From assembly GCA_003415625.1 (NCBI GenBank), contig PYIU01000007.1, positions 434,001 to 498,000 on the forward strand: a DNA stretch of 64,000 nt, given 5' to 3'. A program made the translations under genes and the position numbers. Numbering within the stretch: position 1 is the stretch's first letter; every line of letters starts with the position of its first letter. Under the pieces are notes generated by a model. The model was not told where the DNA came from and searched no databases. It saw only the letters and a program-made list of their open reading frames with translations. This DNA is from Aquanectria penicillioides (taxonomy: Eukaryota > Ascomycota > Sordariomycetes > Hypocreales > Nectriaceae). Positions 45,894 to 57,047 of the stretch are shown here, one piece after another.

Positions 45894-47165
45894 ATGGACA
45901 CCGCTCCGCTTCTTGACGCCGTTGACGGCCTTCCTGGGCCCAACGTCTTGAAGGATCATGTGCGTTTTTATCCCTCGAACCCCATGGACTTGGGAGATTC
46001 TGACACGATGCCTTAAACAGCCGGCCTTCCTTCGAGCATGCCACTCGCCGTGGCGCTTCATTCCCCAAAATATCCTCATTATTCTTCGAGGCATCCTGCT
46101 CGCCTTCATCGTGGCCACAGGTGTCATGGTCACATACTTCAAAACACACGAGGAGTCCGAGTACACCGGCTGGCGACACGTCTTTGACTTTGCAATCATC
46201 AGCTTCGTCATGGTTCTACTCTACCACCTCATCACTTTTGTGAGTCAAACCTATAACCCTGTTTGCATTTTTCTGTATGAGTTCGCGACTCATAATGCTT
46301 TTTGCCAAGTCATGGACCTTCACCCACCTCTACTATCCCCATAAAGAAGACTGCGAAGGCGGCATCGAGTCCTGGATCATCGCCGCCATGTCTCTCCCTC
46401 GAAACATGGCAAGCCTTCGGAAGCAATTCTACTTTACAATGTTCTACACGGCCACTGTCGTTGCCAGTTTCATGAACTCTACCATCTACTGGTTCATCAC
46501 CCGTCAACACGAAACTGGTGGTTCGCCCGAACCTTCGACTTTGCAAGAGGTTGATATTCTAGAAGGCGAGGAGTTGCTATGGTCCGGGGTTAATATGGTC
46601 GTCCCTGATGCGCCCTGTAAGTTTTCAGGGATGGGCATCTTAGTTGCAATAACTGACTGTGGTGTAGTCAGTGACCTTTTTGGGGAAGGCTGGTTCAATG
46701 CTTTCATTATTGTCGCTCTGTACGGAATCACTTCGGTCATCATGGTGATTGAGATTTTCTGGCTCAACAGCATCAAGCGTCCCATCGTAAGACACCAATC
46801 CTACCTTTTCCCCAACTGCTGACTTTTATTGAAGGCACTCGGGTCTCACATCTTTGGATTGCTGTTCCTGGCTGGTCTCTATCTCGGCTGGGCTGCTATT
46901 GGCAAACTTGCTACAGATTGGTACCCCTTCTTCTGGCTCGACGACACTCAAGTGGGCTCGCAAGAGGCTATTACAGCGTACTGCATTGGGTTTGTGCTAT
47001 TGGCACCCTTTAGTAAGCGCATATATCTTGGTTCTCGACAGGATCGCTGATATTTGAACAGTGTACATCTTGATGCAGGGCTTTGTTGGCATTCGTGAGG
47101 GCCTCACCCGGTCGTTGTGCGAGGCGCGCGCGATTGCAGCTGCGCAGGAGGCGCTCGAGTCTTGA
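45894..47165 (+). CDS. Six-exon multi-pass membrane protein, FAR-17a/AIG1-like
   Basis: Six exons (45894-45959, 46021-46239, 46310-46616, 46668-46786, 46835-47012, 47062-47165), with introns of 48-70 bp, give 993 nt, or 330 residues. The 51-bp third intron keeps the frame. About six hydrophobic segments are present: ILIILRGILLAFIVATGVMV, VFDFAIISFVMVLLYHLITF, FYFTMFYTATVVASFMNSTI, FIIVALYGITSVIMVIEIFW, IFGLLFLAGLYLGWAAIGKL and ITAYCIGFVLLAPFMYILMQ. Pieces such as SWTFTHLYYP, LRKQFYFTMFY and EIFWLNSIKRP are typical of the fungal group annotated as FAR-17a/AIG1-like; some animal relatives hydrolyse fatty-acid esters of hydroxy fatty acids. That assignment is moderate. The protein ends CEARAIAAAQEALES. 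The frame is intact. Confidence 0.75.
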
Positions 47166-48154
47166 TATAGGAAATACCCAAACTAAGAAAATGGACCAGA
47201 TGATGATGCAATGCGGTTTATTATCATGCAGGAACGGCTTGCTGTCGGCGAATGCCAAGGCGGGATTCGTCAATGGAAAGGGAAGATGGTGGTAGGGGTT
47301 TGCATGATGGACACAGGGTTCTGGTAGGGCCGGCAGGGGCTGTATTGACCTAGAACGCAGAATGCGAGCTATTGATGGCTAGATTGAGGTGAATAGGTGT
47401 CTTGTCGCTGAGAATCGACCCCCTACTCTGTCTTCTCGCCAATTCCACTTGCAATCAGAAGCTATGACAATGTTGATGGAGCCACAATCAAGCGCTTTAT
47501 CTCTGCAAGGATACCGGGAGCCGCATTGGACTCTGGACTCTGGACTCTGGAAAAGATACGGATAACAAGATACGCAGACTTCGGTATTTCCCATGACATG
47601 CCCGAGAGGACTTCAGGGCGTGAGCCTGATCAATGGCTGCCACGCGCCGAACACACAGCCTATCGGGTGGGCAGGACCCCCAAGCACACCTAAACGGCCT
47701 GAGTCAAGGGCCTACCTCGGCCTGTGGCAGTGGGCTTTTAGGGCAGCTCTGTCTGTGTGCGCATGCTAAAGTCGGATCCTATGTACGGAGTACTGGTACT
47801 CGTGCTACGTAGCCTCACAGGCCTCGATAGCGCGAGGTACAGGACCCAAAGTCTGTGATCCCTGGTCAGCCACCAGCACCAGCAGTGGAGAATGCGGGGA
47901 AGTCTTATCAGTGCCAGTCCGCTGGTCGGCAGCACTGAGACAATTCGCGGGCGTCCAGGATGGATAAGATATTCATGTTGCCCGAGGCCGTTTTAGGTTC
48001 TGGAATCATGACTACTCTTTTTCATCCCCAACATCGATCCTTTGGCCTCTTACCGTGGTAGAAGAACCAACCATCCTCCCATCCTCCATTCCTTACTTCC
48101 ATTACCTCTATTCGCCCCAGTAGCAGCATTTACCTCCCGTGAGGCTCACACACC
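47166..48154. other. Boundary spacer between core genes and decayed block
   Basis: About 1 kb with no gene. It contains a repeat of GGACTCT (47526-47548) and short GTACTGGTACTCGTG-like sequence. The conserved genes end here and the broken gene block begins. Confidence 0.5.
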
Positions 48155-49689
48155 ATGAAGAAGAAGACTGGCCAGCTCAAGATTCGCCTCTAGCCTGGTT
48201 CGCGCCAAGCGCTAAACCATCGCCAACCTACCGGAAGCCCGGCTCCTAGCACTCCCAGCAACGACAAATGCAGCAGATCACAAGAGCCCAGTAGGAGTTG
48301 GTCCGGCTGCGCTGAATGCAAAAGGCGTCGGGTCAAGTGCGAAGAAACGTTTCCAGTGTGTCTACGATGCCAGAAACGAGGCTCCTTTTGCCAATCGGCA
48401 CCTCGTCTTAGGCAGCGGCAAACGGAGGCCCCCCTGGATGACCCGTCCGAAGAGCCTGATTATAACCAAAATATCTACCGCCGAAAGGTCACCAGAAGAT
48501 GCGATTCTATTGAAATATTGGCTGGAGCGTGCCAGCCAGATTATGGTCATTGACCCCGACGTTAACCCTCTCTCATTTCTAGTCTTCGAGCACGTTGAGC
48601 GGTCGTCCAGCCTCAAACACGCCCTCCAGAGTGTCGGGGCCGCTCATCAACAATACTTTGAACTAACAAAATTATGGAAATGCTTCGAGGAGCGCAGCTC
48701 GGCGATACGACTCGTCATCGAAGAGCTTGCATCACCCGCCGAAAACTTATTTCTAGTCTTCCTCAGCGTCTTGCTGTTAGGTCTATCCATTGCGTGGACC
48801 GTTGGTCCCACCGCCGACTTTGGCCATGAACACCTTCGCGGTGCTCGAGCTTTAGTGGATTTGCTCCTCAAAGATATCTCGACCCCGGGAAAAAGACTCC
48901 CGTTCTTCAACTTTATGGTTGGCGCGTATTTGTATTGGGACATGGCCATGGCTTTGCTCATTCTCACATCCCAGCAAACTCCACTCAACTAACACCTACG
49001 AGATGGTGTCTGCGATTCTGGACATTGGCGGACAATATCACCCAATTGGAGGCTATTCGACCGAAATATTCTATCTTCTCGGCAACGTCGGCCGTTATTG
49101 TCGCTCGGTGGTCGATACCGGGATTCGCGACGAGGTGTTGGAGGCGATGCTGGAAGATCAATTGACCAAATTTGAGCCTAACTGTGGGAACCACGAGCTC
49201 GGCTTGATGAGTGACGTGTTTAAATACCACGGGGTGATAAATCTCCATGCCATTTGCCACCGGCGATGGACCAGAGAGAGGAAACAAGTCGTGTCTCTGC
49301 TATTTTGCGATTGGGAGACGGAAGCGATCCTAGAGTCGCTTGGAGGTCTTGGGGATGACGACGACGTGGACGAAGAATTGGAAAGTACTAGCAATAGCTA
49401 CGCGTTAAAGGTCATCCGAACCCTGACTTCGATTCTATCAAGCCATGCTTGCACCAACCTCCAGGCGATTCCGCTCCTCACTGCGGGATCTGAACTAACA
49501 TTAAATGAGAAGGAGGAACGAGATCTGGTGTATCGACGGTTCAAGGAACTGTATTCTTTCAATCACCTCCGAGGAAACTTGGAAGCAATCGAACTTCTCG
49601 AGGAAGTATGGGCGCGTCGGGATGCAGGTGGAAAGGAGAGCTGGCTGGAAGTCATGATGGAGAAGGGCTGGACGATGACGCTGGGATAG
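48155..49689 (+). pseudogene. Zn2Cys6 transcription factor, broken
   Basis: From ATG 48155 the frame reads MKKKTGQLKIRL and then TAG at 48191-48193. It then stays open (PGSRQALNHRQPTGSPAPST) into a perfect binuclear zinc cluster at 48319-48402, with six Cys spaced C-x2-C-x6-C-x6-C-x2-C-x6-C, beginning GCAECKRRRVKC. The frame then shifts near the C6 run at 48429-48434, where one C too many explains it. The next frame (SPEDAILLKYWLERASQIMV) runs to a TAA at 48990-48992. A second shift leads to the third frame (YEMVSAILDIGGQYHPIGGY) and a stop at 49687-49689. The regulatory middle region is typical of fungal factors (FLLGN, GYSTEIFYLLGNVGRYCRSV). Three lesions make function unlikely. If the frame errors are sequencing errors, the TAG still remains. 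Confidence 0.85.
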
Positions 49690-50714
49690 GCTGCTTCTTC
49701 CAAACATCTGGGAAACGAACAATTATGCCATGTATGACTATGGAAATCGGATCAACTTAGAGGTAGCACTAGTATTTTGATCTTTCTTTTTGAACTGCAT
49801 CTTGTTCCAATCCACCCGACCCTGGTGCGCGCTGCCTCCACGTTGACGGAGAGTGGATATCATCACTTCGGAATTCTGCTGAGCTGGGAAATTGAGTGTC
49901 GGCGAATTGAGCATGGGACGCTCTACGAAGCACCGTGCACCCGATGAATCAGGCCAGAGTCATTCGACTTGCCCATCATATTACCTGTTTGTAGCTATAC
50001 TGCCGATGGGGATCCGATGTCGCCGCCCGGGAGAAGCCACTGCGACTGAGATAGGGAGCATTGTGATATCGTTAACCCATGGAGCTCGCCACCCTTCACA
50101 TGATAGGATTATAGAGCGACTCAAAACAATGCGGACAAGCTCCCAGAGTTCGAATGCCGAATGTCAACGATCCCTCTGTGATTCGTTGGGGTCCATTGAG
50201 CGTCGCCTCCAATCTGCACTAGCTCGGCCGTCGTTGCGACCCAGGATGTGAAAATTTCCTATTTGGGCCTGAATGCGAGATGGGCGAACCGCCTGCATCT
50301 AGCGTCTCCAAGAGTTCGAGGTGGAGGCTGCGAGCCTAATGCGGGGATACCATTGCCGTTGTGAGCTGCCATATTTGCCGGTTTGGGTGGTATCGAGAGC
50401 GCCATCAGCCGCGTGAGCGCGACGGCGAGGACAAATGCTAGAACAGACAAGGGACACGTTTCTTGGAATCTCGGTACGGATTATAGTGTAAGAATATGAA
50501 TACAGACAGGAGTTGAGGAATTGTGCATTGTGACTCAATTCTTGTCACCGGTTCGTTATTTGAGGCCTGTTGCTGGACTCGCGTACTTTTGTGTGTTTCT
50601 AGTGATAGCAAATCCGAATCAGAGAGGATCCAGCCAGTTGCTTGGACCCATTGAGTACACTAAATTGAACAGCTCTGCGTTGCTTGAGATCAGTCAGATA
50701 ACCAGCCGATCAAT
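49690..50714. other. Spacer in the decayed block
   Basis: About 1 kb with open frames of 119 codons (49892-50251, plus) and 79 codons without motifs. Probably decayed sequence. Confidence 0.4.
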
Positions 50715-52267
50715 CGGAAGTGTATTCGACCGATTTGCCCCCGCCCAATGGGATGAGGTCCTTTTGGAGGACTAGGACCGGAACATTGGACAACTACCGC
50801 TCTACGCCAAATCTGCCAGAGACATGCGACATTGTAATAATTGGTGCTGGATACTCGGGCGCAGCCATTGTAACCCACATCCGTTCTTGAGCAAAAGGGA
50901 ATACGCCCTCAATTCTTGTCTTGGAAACCCGACAGCTGTGCTCAGGAGCCACCGGGCGAAATGGTGCGTATTTATCACATCGCATGTGCACCTGAGATGT
51001 ATCGGCATTATTAACGATTGTGTAGGAGGCCATCTAAAACCGGATTCCTACCACGCGATTGCAAGACTAGCCAAGGAGTATCGTGTCGATGCAGTGGCCG
51101 AGGTCGCAGATTTTGAATCAGCAAACGTCGCCGCTGTGACAAATTTCGTGCGAGAAGAAAAGGTGGACTGCGACTTCATCGTCGCGCGGGCGATAGACGT
51201 TTAGTTATCGAAGAAGCTACAGGACGACATCAAGGCGGGATACAACGGGTTACTGGCAGCGGGGATCGAGGCGACAAAGAAGACATTCTATATCCCACTA
51301 AAGCAGGCGGAAACAGTGAGAATCGAGCCAACCACACTCGCCTACGTTTGTGGACTTGCTAATTGGGTTTTAGGTATCTGGCGTCAAAGGAGCCAAAAGA
51401 TGTTTCAGCTACACTGCTGGGCACATGTGGCCGTACAAGCTAATGCACCATATGTTCTCGAAAGCGATCGAACAAGGCATCAACTTCCAGACAAACACGC
51501 CGGTCGATAAAATACCAACAAGCCCAGACCAAGGCGGATACTGGACCTTATTCACAAGTCGAGGCAAAGCCAGGGCTAAGCAGGTCATCGTGGCAACTAA
51601 TGCGTACACGGCGGCTCTGCTCCCCGAATACGCCGAAAAGATCATTCCGTACCGAGCCATATGCAGCCGGATTGTGACTCCAGGCAAATCGCCGTTTTTG
51701 AATAACAGCTATGCGCTCCGGTTCGCTGACTGGGACTTTGACTACCTGATTCCACGACCCGACGGGAGCATAATCGTGGGCGGAGCTCGCAGGGCGTACA
51801 TCCGCCACCCGGATCAGTGGTATGGTAGTGTCGACGATACCAAAGTGATTGAGCGAGCTCGTCGTTATTTTGATGGCTATATGCAGAGGCACTTTAACGG
51901 GTGGGAAAACAGTGGAGCATACGTAGACGACATCTGGACTGGAAGTGCGTGCTACCCTCGAGTTGCAATCTCTGGATGCCGGTTACTAACATGGATAACA
52001 GTCATGGGTTACTCATCTGACCGTCTTCCCAGAGTTGGCCCTATTCCAGGTCGCCCTGGCATGTTCATAATGGGAGGCTTCACTGGCCACGGCATGCCGC
52101 AGGTATTTTTGTTTGCGCAGGGGATCGCAGAAATGGTCGCTGGAAAGAAGAGCTACAACGACACGGGGTTGCCCCGGCTGTTTGAAGAGTTGGAGAAGAG
52201 GTTGAAGGACCCAAGGGACAGGGTCAAGGAGCTGTATGCTTCAGTCCCGCCGGTCTCAAAGCTGTAG
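50715..52267 (+). pseudogene. FAD-dependent oxidoreductase (DAO family), broken
   Basis: Members are flavoenzymes that oxidise amines or amino acids. The N-terminus DLPPPNGMRSFWRTRTGTLD (about 50735) leads to the FAD-binding motif DIVIIGAGYSGAAIVTH (about 50830). A TGA follows at 50888-50890, then AKGNTPSILVLETRQLCSGA. A 62-bp intron (50964-51025) joins RNG to GHLKPDSYHAIA. A TAG at 51202-51204 interrupts ARAIDV-stop-LSKKLQDDIKAGYNG. A 58-bp intron (51316-51373) joins to VSGVKGAKRCFSYTAGHMWP. A third intron (51945-52001) joins DDIWTG to MGYSSDRLPRVGPI. The end GGFTGHGMPQVFLFAQGIAE is intact. No start codon is visible in the correct frame; upstream SIGSVFDR looks like a lost MGSVF start. The introns are well preserved, so the decay is recent. 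Confidence 0.88.
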
Positions 52268-52707
52268 GTGACATCTTGACCTCTGAAGTTTTTAGAGCAG
52301 AGGCGTAAAGTAATTCGCAAGACGTGGAAAACCGTATGTTATCTTGGGGTTCAATTTTTTTATAAATAAAATAGTATTAGAACGAGATGAATGGAGATCA
52401 AAGATCCTGTCATGTGGCCTGTCCTGAAGTTGTTCCGCTTTTCCGGGTCGAATTAACTGATCCTCGTTTCGATGCAGCGCTCATACACCTAACTGCATTT
52501 CATCATAAAGCCCTATACTAGAAGAAAAGAAAAGAAGAGAATTAGAAAATAAAAAGTAAAATTTAATCATTTATTTGAGTTCATCCGACAATCTATTCTA
52601 GCGATCATTTGAATCGAGATATGGAAACCGCGTCCGTCCCGCGACCAACTCTCGTTCCGACGTTACTGAAGTACCATAGGTTGGACGAAAGCGCGGTTGT
52701 GGCAAAT
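52268..52707. other. Spacer, AT-rich
   Basis: 440 bp between the convergent ends of the FAD enzyme and the P450 relic. The AT-rich stretch at 52350-52580 has A-rich parts (GAAAAGAAAAGAAGAGAATT). No gene. Confidence 0.5.
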
Positions 52708-53712
52708 CTAAATGGTATGGAACTTGAGGTACAAGGTGTGCCGACTTGGCCCAGCAAGATATTTATCCTCCAATTCCATGTCGCCATGCTCGTGAATGGT
52801 GGTCTTGAAGTTGGCGTAGATGCTTGCAACACAGTGTTTCATCACTGTCGGGTGTTGGCCTTAGTGCTCTAACATGATTGGGCCTGAAAAAAGAGATTCC
52901 TAGAAACCGAGTTCTGATTCAATGTGATAGGTACACTTGCAGTAATAAGCAAAATTGCTGCCGAAGCACATGCGGCCGTCGCTTCCGAAGGCCCAGAACC
53001 ATCGTCGCATCTCGGCGAGCTGCTCAGGGCTGGCATTGACCCATCGTTCGGGAATCAACTTGTCCGGTTTAGGGAATACACTTGGGGTTCGATGGAGAGA
53101 GTACGCGTAGGATTGGACGATCGTGCCGGGTGGGATGTTGCCGTAGCCTCCGAGAGAGCAGGGCTTTGGCACACGGCGGGGCTGGGAGAAGGCGGCTGTA
53201 GAGGACATGCCTTGTCGATGCGCGAGCAGTCTCGGAAGCCATGACATTGGACTTGGAGAAAACCCCGGAAATGATTCGCTTGGGAGCTGAGTGAGTCGCA
53301 TTGTCCTCAAACGTAAAAATATTCTCGGTGCTGTAATGCAATGTTAGCGAGACACAGGGCTAATCTGATAATTATTGACACACTTGTAATTGGCAAATCC
53401 TCTCCAGTAAAATTTGGGCTCGGGGAATCCTCCCCAGTAAACTTGTTTTAAACCACCTTCGAAGCAGTTGAGGCTGACGACATTGGGTGCTAGTCTCAAG
53501 GCCTTGCCCTTCTTCATGTGATTGTCATAGACGACGCGGTTCTCCCATAGGGTCCATTTCGTCCACAAGAGCCATAGTGGAGAGATATGGCAGCTCCAAT
53601 GCGGTGCAGGGATCTTGGGCAGGGGAGAAAAGAAGGCCGGCTTTAGGATGTACTCGTAGATAAGAATTGCAAGCACAGCAGCAATGCCCAAGAGCGGCAG
53701 CAGGACGGTCAT
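52708..53712 (-). pseudogene. Cytochrome P450 with an internal deletion
   Basis: The N-terminus (ATG 53712) has a membrane anchor (LLPLLGIAAVLAILIYEYIL) and the Pro-rich hinge (PLPKIPAPHWSCHISPLWLL). A 63-bp intron (53331-53393) joins FANYK to TENIFTFEDNATHSAPKRII. After SKSNVMASETARA the text jumps to LLPAPPCAKA and, one frame over, GGYGNIPPGTIVQSYAYSLH, PDKLIPERW and the heme-binding loop FWAFGSDGRMCFGSNFA with its Cys ligand. A further exon gives MKHCVASIYANFKTTIHEHG and YLAGPSRHTLYLKFH, ending at TAG 52708-52710. The central part of a P450 (helices C to K, including the I-helix and the ExxR motif) is missing, about 240 residues. The product could not fold as an active enzyme. Confidence 0.88.
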
Positions 53713-54276
53713 GTCGGGGCGGGCGTATCTTCTGACTCTTGCAACGGCAGGTTGATTAAGTGAAATTTGCTGATATCGAGCTACTCATGATGCGATATAA
53801 CGGGAGATATTTGTGGTTGAAGGCGCACTGTTCGGAAAGCCGTACGCCATTGGTTCTCGCCTATTTGACAGATCGAGTAATAATGTGTCGGCAGACTGAA
53901 TGGGAGTGGGGGCTCATTGTAGCCCAGCAGATCGTGACTGGATTGACTAGTTGGGACCTTGGGTTACAATTGAGGAACGAAACGGTAGAATCCCGATGTT
54001 GTGTTTGGGAGCATCAGCTTGTGCTGTCAAGTCATGCAAACCTGGTTATCTCCTGAAGATCCCCCGATACTGAAGCATACGAATATGTTTTTTTTTTAAA
54101 TTTTCTTTTTTTTCAAGAGGGGTCCTCAAATGACCCTCGTAGTAGTGTTAAATTACCTCGATTAAATGAAGCTTCCTTGTCTAGTAGAGGAATAGACACC
54201 AGGCACAGAATTATAGTAATGGATTCTTGGCTCTTTATTTATTTATTAATATAAATTTCGGCTCTATGATTCTTTT
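53713..54276. other. Spacer, AT-rich
   Basis: 564 bp with a T9 run (54086-54094) and AT-rich sequence at 54230-54270. No gene recognised. Confidence 0.5.
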
Positions 54277-54621
54277 TTAAACCAGTGTCACGGGCTTGTC
54301 GTCCCTGGAGATAAAAATCGCCACGTTCTTAAACCCAGGGCCAAACTCAAAGTTGACAGTTGTACCCATGGGAAAGTAGACGACCTGACCCTCGGTCGCA
54401 GTAAAAGTCTCGCCTCCTAGAACTTCGCACTTGATCCATCCCTTGGTAACAAAGAAGAACTCGTCGCACGGGTACGTCAAAGTCGTCGTGCCGGTTTCGT
54501 GAGCTGCGCCGGCAGCAATCAAGCCGTCTGGGGACCGATAGGCAATTGACTTGCTGCCCGCGTACTCCGGGAATGGGACCCACTCAAAAGAATCCTAGTC
54601 TCCGTGAACTACGTTGGTCAT
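54277..54621 (-). pseudogene. Cupin-domain protein with an early stop
   Basis: From ATG 54621 the frame reads MTNVVHGD, then TAG at 54595-54597, then DSFEWVPFPEYAGSKSIAYR and a cupin barrel: YPCDEFFFVTKGWIKCEVLG (first cupin motif region) and ATEGQVVYFPMGTTVNFEFG (second). It ends FISRDDKPVTLV at TAA 54277-54279. The full frame is 115 codons, a normal size for a small single-domain cupin. The rest of the frame is clean, so the TAG is the only lesion seen. A shorter product from the ATG at 54522 would lack the first strands. Cupins of this type occur in fungal biosynthetic and catabolic clusters. Confidence 0.75.
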
Positions 54622-55908
54622 ATTGTAAGGGTAAAAATTTGTGGTTATTGTGTGTCCTGCGGATGAATTCGTGTTAGTGACGGGCGGTTCGGTTCAGGGC
54701 GGAGTCCTTACGTTTTGACTTGAAGCGCGTATCCCAAGGTGAAATTGACAATGAGAGGTTAGAAGAGATGGCGAAGAATGATTTGGGAGACTGGAGATGA
54801 ATTGCGAGTACCAAGGCCATGAAAAATATCTATGGCTGGCTCCGCGCTCATGTCATTGTGCCCAGAGCTTGGGGCCGAAGCCGTGGTCGATCCCCGCAAT
54901 GCAAGCCGCAGGGCCACACATTTTTAGCAGAGTATACAGCACGTCTTGTCGTATCGTGTTCAGAAGAGGCAGTCTTGAAATTTCCGAAAGCCTTTAAACA
55001 GCTTAGCCTGCGCCCCGACTTGCCGAAGACTAAGAGGGTAGCCCGCCGGGTTTTCGTTGAGTCATGCAAGCGGGTTCCGGTACCACACTTCGCATCGCGT
55101 CCAAAAAGGGAAAGAAAATGTCTAGACTTGCGCTAAGCTCATCATCATCGTATCTCGGTCTGGAGAGGCCCCGCAGATAACCAATTCTGGATCCCAGGTT
55201 CGGAAGATTTCACCCCGTAACTACTTAGTTACTGACGGATCTGTAGCGCCTTTTCCTCTCGGTGAAAGCAAGGCGTTCACAAAGCCTGGCATAACATGGC
55301 CCCCATTGGATTCAGACGTCACGGCAACACGTACACGAGCACCGAACCCTCTGACGCATCCACTGATATGTGCACATGTGCTCCTGCGAGCAACATGGCG
55401 ACGCTTCATGCTTAGCCTAGATGACGGCATTGTTCTCGGGCTAGTTGCTCTTTAGGTCCTACGAGTCCACCCCTGTCGATGACATTGCCGAATGCACTCT
55501 TGTGTCCCAGATTGAATGACCGGCCCATACACCGATCCTAACTGGTGGTGACGCATAACCCACTGTTGATATTGATCAATGTGTATGAGAAATACAGTTT
55601 TATGTGCCCTGAAATGGCTGGCTTGCCAAGTGTTAGACTAACATCTTCATCTCCATCATGGAGCATCATGTAATTTCGTTTCATCAGTAATTCCACTGCT
55701 TTTCCCCAGTTCTTCCCACATCGATACTTCATCAGGACAAAGTTGTCCAGGAAAGAAATCTGAAGGAATACACCATCTATGTCAAAGTACTACTCCTCCT
55801 TAACTGCAAATAACTTAATAGGTCGATGTGTGGAGAAGGGGTATTGAGAGTAAACCACGATGTTGACTCAATTTTGGATATGTTTCCAGTCAAACAATAT
55901 TCAGCCTT
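54622..55908. other. Spacer in the decayed block
   Basis: About 1.3 kb. On the minus strand at 55538-55790 a frame reads DIDGVFLQISFLDNFVLMKY then CGKNWGKAVELLMKRNY, which looks like a fragment of a protein, faintly like fungal ankyrin-type repeats, but too short to name. A frame of 105 codons at 54819-55136 (plus) has no motif. Confidence 0.35.
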
Positions 55909-57047
55909 TCAAATCATAACCACCAATTTCTCTCCGCTAACACCCTTGCGCATCAATTCCAATCCCTGTACAATGGCATCGAATCCGTGGCCCATGTTAT
56001 GCACTGGGAGTGGCAATTTGTACCTTCCATCCTCCAGCAAACTCTGCAAAGTGGACATGAGATTCTCATGACCCTGCAGTTTGGGGAGGTCCCGACCTCT
56101 GAACATTATCGAATCCACACCATCTGGGGCCTTGATCTCGTCATCACCAGTCCAAACTTGTGCGTATCTCTTTGGACCATGAGGATCAAGTGTTTTAAAT
56201 ATATCGCTCTGTGTAGCACCTGCTCCAACGGCATCGAAAATTGCGTCGACGCCACGAGATCCTGGAGTTGCCGACTTTACGTCTGCGGGTAGTGAGGTTG
56301 AGTTTCGGTCAAAAGTCCTGTCAACTCCCAGGTTGTTGGCAAGGTATGCATGGTGCTTTGAGGAACTCGTCGTGAAGAGCCTGCACTCGGCATGGCAATG
56401 TGAAGAAGCTGTATCGCGGCCGCGCCAAGTGCAGAGCTGCCACCCAGAATTAGAATGGAGGAGAACCTCGACCCGGTTGTTGGTCCGTCCTTTAGAAAGG
56501 GTATGGAAGCTCCCAAACCAATCCCAAGCCCAGTCATCGCAGTCATGTAACATACTCTACTTTCAATTCAGTTTTCTGCATCGATCCAAACCCCACCTAG
56601 ACCCGGGCCAAAGCAAATCGTGACACCACATAAAAGGGAGAATGAAGAACAAGAACCAATGGCTTACCCTAGTGTCGCTGCATCTTCAAACGACCATTTC
56701 GATGGTATTTTAGCCACCTTAGCCTCTTGTACCACGGAAAACTTCTGAAAGGACCCCGCCCGATCTCCGGGGGTGAATAATGCGATAACCCTATCGCCCG
56801 GGGAGAAGCGCTTCACCCCAGGTCCCACGTCCTCGATAACGCCAGCGCCGTCTAATCCTGATACCAGGGGCCATGAACTAATTCTGTGGCCCCCGTATAT
56901 CATTTTACAGTCGGCTGGGTTTATAGCAATCGCCTCAACGCGGACTAACACTTCACTTGACTGGATCGCGGACGGTCTTTCAGCCGTCGCTGTTTCCAAC
57001 GGACTGCCTTGCCCTTGAACAAGATACCTCGTATTTTGAGACGTCAT
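55909..57047 (-). pseudogene. Zinc-type alcohol dehydrogenase-like (MDR, trans-enoyl-reductase type) with a frameshift
   Basis: Medium-chain reductases of this group use NADPH; many are the trans-acting enoyl reductases of polyketide clusters. Exon 1 (56668-57047) gives AINPADCKMIYGGHRISSWP and LDGAGVIEDVGPGVKRFSPG. An intron (56557-56667, 111 bp) joins ATLG to VCYMTAMTGLGIGLG (56556 onward). The nucleotide motif ILILGGSSALGAAAIQLLHI is intact. Just after MPSA the frame must shift by one base (about 56375-56395) to reach LFTTSSSKHHAYLANNLGV and DAIFDAVGAGATQSDIF, ending at LELMRKGVSGEKLVVMI. Exon lengths sum to 1028, one short of a multiple of three (343 codons). The shift is not at a long homopolymer, so decay is possible, but an error cannot be excluded. 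Everything else is intact. Confidence 0.82.
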
